Positions 27,101-35,478 of a stretch of 38,690 bases of DNA are shown here, piece by piece. The DNA comes from Alphaproteobacteria bacterium (lineage in GTDB: Bacteria > Pseudomonadota > Alphaproteobacteria > Sphingomonadales > Sphingomonadaceae), in assembly GCA_019239415.1 (NCBI GenBank), contig JAFAZW010000043.1:1-38690 (forward strand). The letters run 5' to 3'. The translations under genes were made by a program, and so were the position numbers. The stretch's first letter is position 1, and every line of letters begins with the position of its first letter. The notes under the pieces were generated by a model. The model did no database searches and was not told the origin of the DNA. It was given only the letters and a program-made list of their open reading frames with translations.

Positions 27101-27474
27101 GCCACGGGTATGTTCTTGCCGCTGCCGATGTCGATGACGCGATCGGCGAAGACGAGCCGCTCGACGTTGATCACCCGGTCGTGCCCGTCGGCGCCGGCGC
27201 CGCCGAGGTGGACGATGTTGAGATAGCCGCCGCTGGTGAAAAAGGTGTATTCGTCGATCGGACCTGAATAATAAGCGGTGTCCGGGCCGTTACCGCCGTC
27301 GATCAGATCGTCGCCAGCGCCTCCGGTAATATCGTCGCTGCCATTGTCGCCGTATATCTGGTCGTTGCCGGCGCCGCCATTCAGGGTGTCGTTGCCGTTG
27401 CCGCCGTGAATGACATCATTGCCGCTGCCGCCATTGATGATGTCCTTGCCGTTGCCGCCATTATAGATCGTCAT
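24109..27474 (-). CDS. Secreted RTX-type calcium-binding protein
   Basis: 1121 aa, Asp/Gly-rich, no N-terminal signal peptide. Layout: RTX nonapeptides GGxGxDxL from the start to about 60; two cadherin/VCBS-like Ig repeats (about 110-330: DDQVYTNEDAGVVSSGPTG, FNYRVTDNDGSDTGALVF, VNDAPTANPDATSADENA); RTX block; a module of beta helix plus TVTDFTPGAGGD and YPPDG linkers present twice; a final RTX block; and a C-terminal domain with ITDFASGTDRIEIS, FLYDTDDGKLYWDDDGAG and IATLTNLPPL, typical of type I secretion substrates. AAGGA lies 6 nt before the ATG. No type I exporter is nearby. Adhesin or surface-layer role possible; no enzyme domain seen. Confidence 0.88.
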   Translation of the reverse strand: MTIYNGGNGKDIINGGSGNDVIHGGNGNDTLNGGAGNDQIYGDNGSDDITGGAGDDLIDGGNGPDTAYYSGPIDEYTFFTSGGYLNIVHLGGAGADGHDRVINVERLVFADRVIDIGSGKNIPVAVDDQVYTNEDAGVVSSGPTGVLANDYDFDGDALHVTAGVFVGTYGTLTLNANGTYSYVLSAAAQALAAGENVVDSFNYRVTDNDGSDTGALVFHIAGVNDAPTANPDATSADENAIVDFDVLANDSDIDHGAVLSLIAASVPTGQGSVSIVNNHVRFDPGTDFDYLNDGDTFVVNVSYTIQDEHGAQAHSTLSITILGSDDGHILTGTDAAETLTGGNAGDTIDARGGDDTVFGLGGNDVIHGGDGADSLSGDDGNDTIDGGSGNDVIFGGDGNDSLAGGDGNDVLSDFAGTNSFTGGAGDDLILAGAGDGPQTIDAGDGNDTIQLSYRSFGSTITTGAGSDTIELLYADVGTSAVTVTDFTPGAGGDRFQLGGDDGALLSLLSGWDGDSNPFGSGFLRLVQSGADTLLQWDQDGTAGGVHWDTLAVFQNTNATAFTDANFLPGYPPDGSAPAGATITGTAAGEVLVGTAGNDTIDAQGGNDTVFAGGGADTVSGGDGVDSLNGEAGNDVIHGGNNDDQISGGAGNDQLFGDDGNDDIVGDAGNDQLSGGAGNDSLNGGAGNDSLDGGDGDDFLSDFSGTNSFAGGSGDDLIVAAAFDGSQTIDGGDGNDTIKLSYRSFASTITTGTGSDTIELLYADTGTAAVTVTDFTPGAGGDLFQLMGDDGALLSLLIGWDGSSNPFGSGFLRLEQSGADTLLQWDQDGTAGGANWATIAIFQNTDATAFTDANFVPGYPPDGGAPTGETITGTADDDILIGSVGPDTINALDGQDAVFGLAGADTIYGGDGLDNLNGGDGNDYIDGGNGDDDISGDDGNDQLFGQAGNDNIFGGNGDDQISGGDGNDNISGEAGNDVITGGNDDDVLRGGDGNDSLDGGDGNDFLSGDAGSDVLTGGAGSDVFSFTLPTTGPDQITDFASGTDRIEISASGFGGGLAEGGSVLLVSGANPTASGSLGEFLYDTDDGKLYWDDDGAGSDAPVLIATLTNLPPLAPSDIYVVA
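24880..26264 (-). repeat. Duplicated module inside the RTX gene
   Basis: A stretch of about 510 bp occurs at roughly 24880-25400 and again at roughly 25744-26264, offset by 864 bp (288 codons) at the unique anchor TCCCATTGCA (25001 and 25865). Both encode the segment with TVTDFTPGAGGD, LLQWDQDGTAGG and the YPPDG linker. The copies differ by scattered, mostly silent or conservative changes. The boundaries are estimates. RTX repeats outside these copies have a period of 27 bp. Confidence 0.75.
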
Positions 27475-27640
27475 CGCGAATCCTTCCCCGCTTTCCGACG
27501 ATCAGGCGCAACTGACACCCGCATTTCCCGCGAAAACAGAGCTGGACGAAGCTGCGATGATGCTGGCGCGGCGGCTCCCGATCTGATCCCCAACTGCAGA
27601 ACCGGCCGGATCGACTGAGTGGAATCCTAGTCGCTCGTCA

Positions 27641-27660
27641 TCGCTTCTCGTGAGAAACGA
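27641..27660. promoter_or_regulatory. 20-bp inverted repeat between divergent RTX and kinase genes
   Basis: TCGCTTCTCGTGAGAAACGA is an inverted repeat with 8 of 9 pairs per arm around GT. It lies in the 260-bp divergent gap (27475-27734), 75 nt before the kinase ATG and 167 nt from the RTX start, and could be an operator for either. No clear promoter boxes were seen elsewhere in this gap. Confidence 0.35.
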
Positions 27661-27734
27661 CTCGACCCCCCTGCCCTGCTTGCGTGAATAAGGTGACTCG
27701 CGCGGCGGCAAGTGTCCAGTGCTCAACGCAGGCC

Positions 27735-29201
27735 ATGGAGACCACCCGGCGGGCTGGTCTTTTCGGGCGAAGGATTCTAGCGCGGCGGGCAGCGGAGATT
27801 CCCGTGCCGGACAGGCTTACCGACTCGTTCTTCAGAGCGCTTTTCAACGCGCCGGTGCTCGGCATGGCGGTCGCCGACATCGCCAGCCGCCGCATCGTCG
27901 CCACCAATCCGCGCCTGCGCGAGATCCTCGGCGTCAGCGTGGAGGAGATGGAGGCGCGGGCCGAGCGCGGCCGCGAGTTCACGCCCAAGGAATATCATGC
28001 GCTCGACGAGGAAGCGCTGCGCCGACTGGCCGAGACCGGGCACGTCGAGCCGTTCGAGAAGGAGTTTCAGCGGCCCGGCGGCGACCGCGTCCCGGTGCGG
28101 GTCAGCGCGAGCATCGTTCCCGAATTCCCGAACCGCGCCGTCATCTTCGTCGAGGACATCTCCTCGGAACGGCAGAGCCGGGAGCGGGAGCAGGCCATCC
28201 AGCAGCGGCTCCAGATCGCCCTCTCCGCCGCCGAGCAGGGCGTGTGGGATTTCGACCTCGTCACCCGGGAGATGATCTACTCGGATCGAGCCAAGGAGAT
28301 ATACGGGCTGCCGGTCGACCGGCCCGTGACCTACGAGATCGTCAGGGACGCCACCCACCCCGAAGACTATCCGAACACCTCGGCGCAACTGCTCCGCGCC
28401 ATCGATCCGAAGGTGCGGGACCGCAGCAGCTACGAATATCGGATCGTACGGCCGGACGGGGCGATCTGCTGGGCGCTGGCGTTCGGGGAAGCGATCTTCG
28501 AAGGCCCGCCCGGCGCCGAGCGCGCGGTCCGCTATGTCGGCACGATCCAGGACATCACCGAGCGCAAGCGGGCCGAGCGCCGTCAGCAGCTGCTCGTCGC
28601 CGAGCTCGACCACCGGGTCAAGAATACGCTCGCGATCGTCCAGGGTATCGCTTACCAGACGCTGCGCGGGGGCGCGGTCCCCGACGCCGTCGCCGAAGCC
28701 TTCGCCGGCCGGCTGCAGGCCCTTGCCTCCGCCCACGACATCCTCACCAAGGCCGGCTTCGAGACCGCGAGCTTGCGCGGCATCGCGGAAGCGGTCCTCG
28801 AAGTTCATGACGGGGAGGAGCGGCGCGTGCGGCTCGACGGCAAGGAGGTGCAGCTGACGCCGCAGCTCGCCGTCAACCTCGCCATCGCCCTCCACGAGCT
28901 CGCCACCAACGCGGTGAAGTACGGCGCCCTTTCCGTGCCCGGCGGCCGCGTCGAGTTCACCTGGCAGCAGGCCGAAGGCCGCCTCCTCCTGACCTGGCGC
29001 GAAAGCGGCGGCCCGCCGGTCGCCGAGCCGGAGCGCGAAGGGTTCGGCACCCGCATGATCCGCCGCGCCCTCGCCAGCGAGCTGCGCGGGCCCGTGACGC
29101 TCGAATTCCGCCCGGAGGGGCTCTTCTGCCGGATCGACGCGCCGCTCGCCCCCGCGCGCGGCGACAGCGAGGCGATTGCGCCCGACCGGGAATCGTTTTA
29201 G
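27735..29201 (+). CDS. HWE-family sensor histidine kinase with two PAS domains
   Basis: 488 aa, soluble. PAS 1 (about 30-140, [14 protein letters not shown]) and PAS 2 (about 165-280, [22 protein letters not shown], ending in the PAC-type [16 protein letters not shown]) are followed by the HWE kinase core: [14 protein letters not shown] with phospho-acceptor His293, then [14 protein letters not shown] as the ATP-binding N-box, TWRESGGPP with the family Trp-Glu pair near, and [18 protein letters not shown]/HisKA_2 kinases often feed the alphaproteobacterial general stress response or light/blue-light sensing; no receiver or LOV cysteine motif is seen here. ATG 27735 is preferred to GTG 27684, though neither has a strong ribosome site. 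Its TAG stop lies in the operator of the next operon. Confidence 0.9.
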   Translation: METTRRAGLFGRRILARRAAEIPVPDRLTDSFFRALFNAPVLGMAVADIASRRIVATNPRLREILGVSVEEMEARAERGREFTPKEYHALDEEALRRLAETGHVEPFEKEFQRPGGDRVPVRVSASIVPEFPNRAVIFVEDISSERQSREREQAIQQRLQIALSAAEQGVWDFDLVTREMIYSDRAKEIYGLPVDRPVTYEIVRDATHPEDYPNTSAQLLRAIDPKVRDRSSYEYRIVRPDGAICWALAFGEAIFEGPPGAERAVRYVGTIQDITERKRAERRQQLLVAELDHRVKNTLAIVQGIAYQTLRGGAVPDAVAEAFAGRLQALASAHDILTKAGFETASLRGIAEAVLEVHDGEERRVRLDGKEVQLTPQLAVNLAIALHELATNAVKYGALSVPGGRVEFTWQQAEGRLLLTWRESGGPPVAEPEREGFGTRMIRRALASELRGPVTLEFRPEGLFCRIDAPLAPARGDSEAIAPDRESF

Positions 29202-29210
29202 GTCTAAAAC
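29195..29210. promoter_or_regulatory. Probable MarR operator before the aryl-CoA operon
   Basis: GTTTTAGGTCTAAAAC is a perfect 7-bp inverted repeat (GTTTTAG / CTAAAAC) around GT. It lies 18 nt before the ATG at 29228 and contains the stop codon of the upstream kinase gene. AT-rich palindromes of this size are typical MarR sites, and a MarR gene (32483-32986) is part of the same operon, so autoregulation with release by an aryl-CoA or the aromatic acid is likely. The link is inferred. Confidence 0.55.
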
Positions 29211-29227
29211 AATCTGGAGGTCGTGCG

Positions 29228-31519
29228 ATGCGGGTCGCCTGCCTCGGCGGCGGCCCCGCCGGGCTCTGTTTCGCGATATCGATGAGGCTGCGCGACCCGC
29301 GGCACGAGATCCACGTCTTCGAGCGCAACCGCGCCGACGACACGTTCGGCTGGGGAGTCGTGTTCTCCGACCAGACGGTCGACAACCTGATGGCGAACGA
29401 TCCGGTCTCCGGAGCGCAAATCCGCGACGAGTTCGCGCATTGGGACGATATCGATGTCCATATCCACGGCGAGACGATCCGCTCGTCCGGCCACGGCTTC
29501 ATCGGCATCGGCCGCAAGCGCCTGCTCGAGATCCTCCAGGACCGCGCCCGCGACCTCGGCGCGGTGCTCCAGTTCGAGACCGAGGCCAGCCCCGACCTCG
29601 CCGACTGGGACGGCTACGACCTCGTCGTCGCCGCCGACGGCGCCAACAGCCGCATCCGCACCGCCTACGCGCCGCATTTCGGCGTCGACGTCCAGGTCCG
29701 CCGCAACCGCTTCTTCTGGTTCGGCACCAGCCGCGTCTTCGAGGCTTTCACCTTCGCGTTCGAGGAGACCGAAGCTGGTTGGGTGTGGGCGCACGCCTAC
29801 CGCTTCGGCGAGGGCCTCTCGACCTTCATCGTCGAGATGGGCCCTGAGACGTGGGAAAAGCTCGGCCTCGATAGGGTGAGCCAGGACGAGGCGATCGCGC
29901 TGTGCGAACGCCTCTTCGCCCGATATCTCGGCGACCATCCGCTGCTTTCCAACGCGCGCCACTTGCCGGGCCCGCAGGCGTGGCTGCGCTTCCGCCGCAT
30001 TGTCTGCGCGCGCTGGTCCTACCGCAACCTCGTGCTGCTCGGCGACGCCGCCCACACGGCCCATTTCTCGATCGGCTCGGGCACCAAGCTCGCGCTCGAG
30101 GACGCGATCAAGCTCGCCGAGGTGCTGAACCGCCCCGGCCTGCCGCGTGAGCGCGCGCTCGAGGAATATCAGGCGGAGCGCGGTCTCGAAGTGCTCAAGC
30201 TCCAGAATTCGGCGCGCAACTCGACCGAATGGTTCGAGACGCTCGAACGCTACCTCCATTTCGAGCCGATCCAGTTCGCCTACTCGCTCCTCACCCGGTC
30301 GCAGCGCGTCAGCCACGAGAATCTGCGGCTGCGCGACAAGCCCTGGCTGGAGGGAGTCGAGCGCTGGTTCCAGTCGCGCGCGCTCGGCACGCCGGTCAAC
30401 GTCCCGGCGCCGCCGATGTTCGCCCCGTTGCGCCTGCGCGGCCTCCGGCTCGCCAACCGCGTCGTGGTCTCGCCGATGGCGACCTATTCCGCCACCGAGG
30501 GCCTGCCGAACGACTTCCACCTCGTCCATTATGGGACGCGCGCCCAGGGCGGCGCCGGCCTCGTCTACACCGAGATGACCTGCGTCTCCCCGGAGGGCCG
30601 CATCACCCCCGGTTGCGCGGGGATATGGACGCCGGAGCAGGTCACCGCGTGGCGCCGGATCGTCGACTTCGTTCACGCCAACAGCCGCGCCGCCTTCTGC
30701 CTGCAGCTTGGCCATTCGGGGCCGAAGGGCAGCACGAAGCTCGGCTGGGAAGGCTATGACGTGCCGCTCGACGAAGGCAACTGGCCGGTCATGGCGGCCT
30801 CGGACGTGCCCTGGTCGCCGGCCAACCAGATGCCGCGGCCGATGACCCGCGCCGACATGGACACGGTCGTCGCGCAGTTCGTCGCCGCCGTCGCCATGGG
30901 CGAACAGGCCGGATTCGACATGGTCGAGCTCCACGCCGCCCACGGCTACCTTCTCTCCAGCTTCATCACCCCGCTCACCAACCGCCGCACCGACGAATAT
31001 GGCGGCACCCTGGAGAACCGCCTGCGTTTCCCGCTGGAGGTGTTTCGGGCGATGCGCGCCGCCTGGCCGCACGACAAGCCGATGTCGGTGCGCATCTCCG
31101 CCAACGACTGGATGGGCGAGGCCGGCGTGACGCCGGACGAAGCGGTGCGGATCGGCCGCGCCTTCGCCGAGGCGGGCGCGGACCTCATCGACGTCTCCGC
31201 CGGCCAGACCTGGGCCGACAGCCGCCCCGTCTACGGCCGGATGTTCCAGACGCCCTTCTCCGACCAGATTCGCAACGAGGGGCACCTGGCGACCATCGCC
31301 GTCGGCAACATCTACGAGCCGGACCATGTCAACTCGATCCTCGCCGCCGGCAGGGCCGACCTCGTCGCCCTCGCCCGCCCCCACCTCGTCGATCCGATGT
31401 GGACCCTGCGCGCCGCCGCGGGCCACGATTTTCGCGGGGTCCACGTCCCGCCACCTTATCTCGGCGGCATGGCCCAGCTCGCGCGAAACATGGCGCGCGA
31501 AGCGGAGCTGAAGGCGTGA
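29228..31519 (+). CDS. Anthraniloyl-CoA/salicylyl-CoA-type monooxygenase fused to OYE-like reductase
   Basis: 763-aa two-domain flavoenzyme. Residues 1-390 are a class A FAD monooxygenase: GGGPAG (7-12) binds ADP of FAD and [15 protein letters not shown] (about 269-283) is the second FAD motif. Residues about 397-763 are an NADH:flavin oxidoreductase of the Old Yellow Enzyme type ([45 protein letters not shown]), ending without the iron-sulfur region of 2,4-dienoyl-CoA reductase. The same fusion is 2-aminobenzoyl-CoA monooxygenase/reductase of Azoarcus evansii, which hydroxylates and reduces the ring of the CoA ester; databases also name it salicylyl-CoA 5-hydroxylase. The RidA and ligase genes downstream favour the amino substrate. 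GGAGG precedes the ATG. Confidence 0.85.
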   Translation: MRVACLGGGPAGLCFAISMRLRDPRHEIHVFERNRADDTFGWGVVFSDQTVDNLMANDPVSGAQIRDEFAHWDDIDVHIHGETIRSSGHGFIGIGRKRLLEILQDRARDLGAVLQFETEASPDLADWDGYDLVVAADGANSRIRTAYAPHFGVDVQVRRNRFFWFGTSRVFEAFTFAFEETEAGWVWAHAYRFGEGLSTFIVEMGPETWEKLGLDRVSQDEAIALCERLFARYLGDHPLLSNARHLPGPQAWLRFRRIVCARWSYRNLVLLGDAAHTAHFSIGSGTKLALEDAIKLAEVLNRPGLPRERALEEYQAERGLEVLKLQNSARNSTEWFETLERYLHFEPIQFAYSLLTRSQRVSHENLRLRDKPWLEGVERWFQSRALGTPVNVPAPPMFAPLRLRGLRLANRVVVSPMATYSATEGLPNDFHLVHYGTRAQGGAGLVYTEMTCVSPEGRITPGCAGIWTPEQVTAWRRIVDFVHANSRAAFCLQLGHSGPKGSTKLGWEGYDVPLDEGNWPVMAASDVPWSPANQMPRPMTRADMDTVVAQFVAAVAMGEQAGFDMVELHAAHGYLLSSFITPLTNRRTDEYGGTLENRLRFPLEVFRAMRAAWPHDKPMSVRISANDWMGEAGVTPDEAVRIGRAFAEAGADLIDVSAGQTWADSRPVYGRMFQTPFSDQIRNEGHLATIAVGNIYEPDHVNSILAAGRADLVALARPHLVDPMWTLRAAAGHDFRGVHVPPPYLGGMAQLARNMAREAELKA

Positions 31520-31527
31520 GGGCATCG

Positions 31528-31658
31528 CCCTCACCCTCCCAGCCTTCGGCTGGGCCCCTCCCTCTCCCGAAATGGGAGAGGGGTTGTCGGCGGCACCAGC
31601 TCCTCTCCCTTTACGGGAGAGGGAGGGGCCCATTGCGCCAGCAATGGGAGGGTGAGGG
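31528..31658. repeat. Inverted pair of REP-like elements (first locus)
   Basis: Two copies of one element stand head to head in the gap between the monooxygenase and SDR genes: copy 1 at 31528-31583 (with CCCTCACCCTCCCA and CTCTCCCGAAATGGGAGAG) and copy 2, reversed, at 31602-31658 (CTCTCCCTTTACGGGAGAG and TGGGAGGGTGAGGG). Each folds into two small hairpins, and the pair folds on itself. The same pair, in the opposite order, is found at 33800-33937. The GTGAGGG end of copy 2 is 3 nt before the GTG start of the SDR gene and so serves as its ribosome site. Such elements are common between genes in sphingomonads. Confidence 0.85.
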
Positions 31659-31661
31659 ACA

Positions 31662-32486
31662 GTGAGGCTGGCCGGCGTGCACGCCCTCGTCACCGGCGGC
31701 GGCAGCGGCATCGGCGCCGCCATCGCCCGCGTCCTCGCGGCGGAGGGCGCGCGGCTGACACTGGTGGGGCGGCGCGCCGAACCGCTGGAAGCAGTGGCAA
31801 CAGAAATCCGTTCCTCCCGAGCGAAGTCGAGGGACGCCGGCACAGACCTGCGCCCCTCGACTGGGCTCGGGACGAACGATGTCTATCTTTGCACCGCCGA
31901 CGTCACCGACCGGGATCAGGTGCACGCCGCCTTCGCCGCCGCGCGCGCGGCGCACGGACCGATCGCCATCCTCGTCAACAATGCCGGCTTCGCGCAGTCG
32001 GCGGCCTTCGCCGACACGGATCCCGACCTCTGGCGCCGGACGATGGCGGCAAACCTCGACGCTGTCTTCCACTGCAGCCAGGCCGCATTGCCGGATCTGC
32101 GCGCGGCAGCGGCGGGGCGGATCGTCACGATCGCCTCCACGGCCGCCCTGGAGGGCTTCGCCTACGCCGCCGCCTACACCGCCGCGAAGCACGGCGCCCT
32201 CGGCCTCACCCGCGCCCTCGCCGCCGAGCTCGCCGGGACGAAGGTGACCGTGAACGCCGTCTGCCCCGGCTTCACCGATACGCCGCTGCTGGAGCGATCC
32301 GTCGCGGAGATCGTCCGCGCGACGGGCCGCACGCCCGAGGAAGCGCGCGAAGCCCTCGCGCGCCGGAATCCCGGCGGCCGGATCGTGGCGCCGGAAGAGG
32401 TGGCGGCGGCCGTCGCGCGCCTCTGCCTCCCCGAAAGCGGCGGCATCAGCGGCCAGGCCGTGCTCGTCGGCGGAGACGCCGCATGA
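31662..32486 (+). CDS. SDR-family oxidoreductase with an in-frame repeat insertion
   Basis: 274-aa short-chain dehydrogenase, probably the 3-hydroxyacyl-CoA dehydrogenase step of the aryl-CoA pathway. The Rossmann motif is ALVTGGGSGIGAAIA (about 6-20); NNAG follows beta-4, the catalytic Ser is in TIASTAAL and YTAAKHG carries Tyr and Lys; NAVCPGFTDTPLL is normal. Residues 50-73 (SSRAKSRDAGTDLRPSTG and neighbours) are absent from usual family members and are encoded by a 70-bp palindromic element. The frame continues correctly afterwards (DVYLCTADVTD). The start is GTG 31662, with its ribosome site inside a REP-like element. The stop overlaps the MarR ATG (ATGA). Confidence 0.87.
   Translation: MRLAGVHALVTGGGSGIGAAIARVLAAEGARLTLVGRRAEPLEAVATEIRSSRAKSRDAGTDLRPSTGLGTNDVYLCTADVTDRDQVHAAFAAARAAHGPIAILVNNAGFAQSAAFADTDPDLWRRTMAANLDAVFHCSQAALPDLRAAAAGRIVTIASTAALEGFAYAAAYTAAKHGALGLTRALAAELAGTKVTVNAVCPGFTDTPLLERSVAEIVRATGRTPEEAREALARRNPGGRIVAPEEVAAAVARLCLPESGGISGQAVLVGGDAA
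31809..31878. repeat. Palindromic element inserted inside the SDR reading frame
   Basis: Arms at 31809-31836 and 31851-31878 (28 nt each) match in 24 of 28 positions as an inverted repeat around a 14-nt loop. The core CCCGAGCGAAGTCGAGGG and its mate CCCTCGACTGGGCTCGGG are of a type I know from intergenic repeats of sphingomonads. It codes for about 24 extra residues between the second strand and the NAD-binding DVTD of the SDR protein. Confidence 0.8.
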
Positions 32487-32986
32487 ACCGCCCGGCGGCC
32501 ATCCCCGAAAAGCACGGCGGCGCGCCCGGCGAGCGGCTCAGCGTCCGCGTCTGGCTGCGCCTCCTGAGTTGCACGATGGCGATCGAGAAGGAGGTGCAGC
32601 GCGGGCTCGCCGGCGCCTTCGGCACGACCTTGCCGCGTTTCGACATCCTCGCCGCGCTCGAGCGTGCGCCGGGCGGCATGACGATGGGAGAGCTCTCCCG
32701 CGCCCTCCTCGTCTCCAACGGCAACGTCACCGGCCTCGTCCGCGGGCTCGCCGCCGAAGGCATGGTCGAGGTCGCACCGCTCCCGTCGGACCGGCGCGCC
32801 ACCCGCGTCCGCCTCACGCCCGCCGGCGCCGCCCGCTTCGCCGCGATGGCCGCGGCGCATCATGACTGGATCGATGCCTTGCTCGGCGGCCTCGGCGAGG
32901 AGGAGCGCCGCGACCTCCACGCCCGCCTCGGGCGATTGAAGCACTCGCTCGCGACCGCAACCGGAGCCGCCGCCGATGGACCCTGA
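32483..32986 (+). CDS. MarR-family transcriptional regulator
   Basis: 167-aa winged-helix regulator. The helix-turn-helix is in [29 protein letters not shown] (about 66-94, unbroken here in two parts), and the wing is [21 protein letters not shown] (about 99-119), both diagnostic of MarR. Dimerisation helices lie at both ends. It sits in the middle of the catabolic operon, overlapping the SDR stop by 4 nt and the enoyl-CoA hydratase start by 11 nt, so it is made together with the enzymes. Its likely target is the palindrome at 29195-29210; ligand probably 2-aminobenzoyl-CoA or a related thioester. Target and ligand are inferred. Confidence 0.9.
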   Translation: MNRPAAIPEKHGGAPGERLSVRVWLRLLSCTMAIEKEVQRGLAGAFGTTLPRFDILAALERAPGGMTMGELSRALLVSNGNVTGLVRGLAAEGMVEVAPLPSDRRATRVRLTPAGAARFAAMAAAHHDWIDALLGGLGEEERRDLHARLGRLKHSLATATGAAADGP

Positions 32987-33785
32987 ACGCTTCCGCCCCG
33001 ACCATTTCCTGTGGGAATTCGCCGGCGGCGTCGCCACCGTTACGCTCAACCGGCCGGAGCGGAAGAACCCGCTCACCTTCGAAAGCTATGCGGAGCTGCG
33101 CGACGCGTTCCGGGCCCTCGCCGCGACGCGCGCCGTCAAGGCGGTGGCGATCGCCGGCGCCGGCGGCAATTTCAGCTCGGGCGGCGACGTCCACGAGATT
33201 ATCGGGCCGCTCACCGCGATGGGCATTCCGGGCCTGCTCGACTTCACGCGCATGACCGGCGACCTCGTCAAGGCGATGCGCGCCTGCCCCCAGCCGATCG
33301 TCGCCGCGGTCGACGGCGTCTGCGCCGGCGCCGGCGCGATCCTTGCCATGGCCGCGGACCTGCGCCTGGCGACGCCGGCGGCGCGCACCGCCTTCCTGTT
33401 CGCCCGCGTCGGCCTCGCCGGCTGCGACATGGGCGCCTGCGCCATCCTGCCCCGCATCGTCGGCCAGGGCCGGGCGGCGGAGCTGCTCTTCACCGGCCGC
33501 TTCATGAGCGCGGAGGAGGGCGCGCGCTGGGGCTTCTACAACCGCCTCGTCGACGCCGACTCGCTCCTCCCCGAGGCGCAGGCTTTGGCCCGCGATCTCG
33601 CGAGCGGGCCGAGCTTCGCACACGGCATCACCAAGACCCAGCTCAACCAGGAATGGAACGTCAGCCTTGAGACGGCGATCGAGATGGAGGCCCAGGCCCA
33701 GGCCCTCTGCATGGCCACCAACGACTTCCGCCGCGCCTACGAAGCCTTCGCCGCCAGGCGCAGGCCGGAGTTCGAAGGTGATTGA
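32976..33785 (+). CDS. Enoyl-CoA hydratase/isomerase family protein
   Basis: 269-aa crotonase-fold enzyme. [16 protein letters not shown] (about 15-30) opens the fold; [17 protein letters not shown] gives the first oxyanion-hole strand; [19 protein letters not shown] (about 110-128) gives the second, with the Gly-rich turn. The catalytic Glu pair of classic hydratases is replaced around [21 protein letters not shown], so the exact reaction (hydration, ring-opening hydrolysis or isomerisation) is uncertain. In the 2-aminobenzoyl-CoA pathway a crotonase acts after ring reduction. It overlaps the MarR gene by 11 nt and is followed by a repeat pair. Confidence 0.88.
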   Translation: MDPERFRPDHFLWEFAGGVATVTLNRPERKNPLTFESYAELRDAFRALAATRAVKAVAIAGAGGNFSSGGDVHEIIGPLTAMGIPGLLDFTRMTGDLVKAMRACPQPIVAAVDGVCAGAGAILAMAADLRLATPAARTAFLFARVGLAGCDMGACAILPRIVGQGRAAELLFTGRFMSAEEGARWGFYNRLVDADSLLPEAQALARDLASGPSFAHGITKTQLNQEWNVSLETAIEMEAQAQALCMATNDFRRAYEAFAARRRPEFEGD

Positions 33786-33799
33786 GCGGCCGGAAAAGC

Positions 33800-33937
33800 C
33801 CCTCTCCCTTTACGGGAGAGGGAGGGGCCCGCGATGCACAGCATCGTGGGAGGGTGAGGGCATAGGCCTCATGTGCATTCCCTCACCCCCCCGTTGCTGG
33901 CGCAATGGGTCCCCCCCTCTCCCGAAATGGGAGAGGG
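33800..33937. repeat. Inverted pair of REP-like elements (second locus)
   Basis: The same element as at 31528-31658 but in reversed order: copy 3 at 33800-33860 (CTCTCCCTTTACGGGAGAG to GGGAGGGTGAGGG) and copy 4 at 33880-33937 (CCCTCACC to CTCTCCCGAAATGGGAGAG). The final GAGAGGG of copy 4 lies 4 nt before the ATG of the acyl-CoA dehydrogenase gene and is its ribosome site. Both loci break the same operon between genes. Confidence 0.85.
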
Positions 33938-33941
33938 ATTC

Positions 33942-35090
33942 ATGAGCGACTTCCTCGACTGGCCGTTCTTCGAGGAGCGGCACCGGGATCTCGCCGGCAG
34001 GCTCGAAACCTGGTGCGCCGACGAACTCTCGGACGAGGAGCCGGTCGACGTCGACGCCGCCTGTCGCGCCCTCGTCCGCCTACTCGGCGACGGGGGCTGG
34101 CTGCGGCATTGCGTCCCGGACGCGGCCGGCAAGCTCGACGTGCGCAGCCTCGCCCTGATCCGCGAGACGCTGGCGCGGCACTCGGGGCTCGCCGACTTCG
34201 CGTTCGCGATGCAGGGGCTCGGCTCGGGCGCCATCTCCCTGTTCGGCACCGACCCGCAGAAGGTCGCCTACCTCCCCGCCGTCGCCCGCGGCGAGAAGAT
34301 CGCCGCCTTCGCGCTGACCGAACCGGACTCCGGCTCGGACGTCGCCGCCATCGCCACCCGCGCCGACCCTGACGGCGACGGCTACGTGCTGAACGGCGAG
34401 AAGACCTTCATCTCCAACGGCGGCATCGCCGATTTCTACGTCGTGTTCGCGCGCACGGGCGAGGCGCCCGGAGCGAAGGGCCTCTCGGCCTTTCTGGTGG
34501 ACAAGGACGTGCCGGGCCTCGACGGCACCGACCGCATCGACGTGATCGCACCGCACCCGCTGGCGCGGCTGCGGTTCACGGACATGCGCCTCCCGGGCTC
34601 CGCCCTGCTCGGAGAGCCGGGACGCGGCTTCCAGCAGGCGATGGCGACGCTGGACATATTCCGCACCACCGTCGGCGCCGCCGCGCTCGGATTCGCCCGC
34701 CGCGCCCTCGATGAAGCGACCCGCCGCGCCCTCGATCGCCCGCTCGCCGGCGCCATGCTCGCCGACCATCCGGTGACCCAAACGGCGCTGGCGGAGATGG
34801 TGCTCGACGTCGAGACCGCCGCCCTCCTCGTCTACCGCGCCGCCTGGCTGCGCGACGTCGCCGGCCGCCGCAACAGCCGCGAGGCGGCGCTCGCCAAGCT
34901 CCACGCCACCGAAGGCGCCCAGCGCGTCATCGACAAGGCGGTGCAGCTGTTCGGCGGTCTCGGCGTCACCAAGGGAGTCGCGGTCGAGCGCCTCTACCGC
35001 GAGATCCGCGCGCTGCGCATCTACGAGGGTGCGTCGGAAGTGCAGAAGCTCGTCATCGCCCGCCATCACCTCGCGGAGTATCGCCGATGA
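33942..35090 (+). CDS. Acyl-CoA dehydrogenase
   Basis: 382-aa FAD-dependent acyl-CoA dehydrogenase. [20 protein letters not shown] (about 124-143) and [20 protein letters not shown] bind FAD and substrate; [20 protein letters not shown] (about 357-376) contains the family EGASEVQ motif, in which the Glu is the catalytic base position of one main subgroup. It should oxidise an intermediate of the aryl-CoA pathway, or dehydrogenate the alicyclic CoA ester after ring reduction; the electron acceptor would be ETF, not encoded here. ATG 33942 uses a ribosome site at the end of a repeat. Stop and RidA start overlap (ATGA). Confidence 0.9.
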   Translation: MSDFLDWPFFEERHRDLAGRLETWCADELSDEEPVDVDAACRALVRLLGDGGWLRHCVPDAAGKLDVRSLALIRETLARHSGLADFAFAMQGLGSGAISLFGTDPQKVAYLPAVARGEKIAAFALTEPDSGSDVAAIATRADPDGDGYVLNGEKTFISNGGIADFYVVFARTGEAPGAKGLSAFLVDKDVPGLDGTDRIDVIAPHPLARLRFTDMRLPGSALLGEPGRGFQQAMATLDIFRTTVGAAALGFARRALDEATRRALDRPLAGAMLADHPVTQTALAEMVLDVETAALLVYRAAWLRDVAGRRNSREAALAKLHATEGAQRVIDKAVQLFGGLGVTKGVAVERLYREIRALRIYEGASEVQKLVIARHHLAEYRR

Positions 35091-35476
35091 AGATTCTCCA
35101 GCCGCCGGGCTGGCCGCGCCCTAAAGGCTATGCCAACGGCATCGCCGCCGAGGGCAGGCTGGTGGTGACCGCGGGCATCATCGGCTGGGACGAGGCGGAG
35201 CGGATGGTCGCGCCCGACGTCTGCGGCCAGCTGCGCCAGGCGCTGGCGAACACCCGCGCCATCCTCGCCGAGGCGGACGCCGGCCCCGAGCATATCGTGC
35301 GCATGACCTGGTATGTCGTCGACCTCGACGCCTATCGCGCCCGCCTCGCCGAGATCGGCGCGATCTACCGGGAGGCGATGGGCCGCAACTTCCCGGCCAT
35401 GGCGGTGGTCGGGGTCACGGGCCTCGTCGAGCCGGCGGCGCTCGTCGAGATCGAGACCACGGCGGTGGTGCCCTGA
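35087..35476 (+). CDS. RidA-family (YjgF/YER057c/UK114) protein
   Basis: 129-aa trimeric Rid-type protein. [14 protein letters not shown] and [17 protein letters not shown] open the fold; [20 protein letters not shown] and [24 protein letters not shown] close it. The Arg that binds the carboxylate in archetypal RidA (usually GVxRLP) is Thr in GVTGL, so it is not the generic 2-aminoacrylate deaminase. Members of other Rid groups work in aminoaromatic degradation; here it could hydrolyse the enamine/imine formed from the ring amino group. That fits the anthranilate assignment. It overlaps the dehydrogenase stop and ends 2 nt before the ligase ATG. Confidence 0.87.
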   Translation: MKILQPPGWPRPKGYANGIAAEGRLVVTAGIIGWDEAERMVAPDVCGQLRQALANTRAILAEADAGPEHIVRMTWYVVDLDAYRARLAEIGAIYREAMGRNFPAMAVVGVTGLVEPAALVEIETTAVVP

Positions 35477-35478
35477 GC

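Noticed and set aside
27684-27734. GTG start adding 17 residues to the histidine kinase
   Set aside because: No ribosome site before it and the added residues are not part of the PAS fold; ATG 27735 is at least as likely, though not proven.
29204-31843. 879-codon minus-strand open frame opposite the monooxygenase gene
   Set aside because: Shadow of the + strand flavoenzyme, which has FAD motifs and family-length domains; the antisense product is compositionally odd and spans the intergenic repeats.
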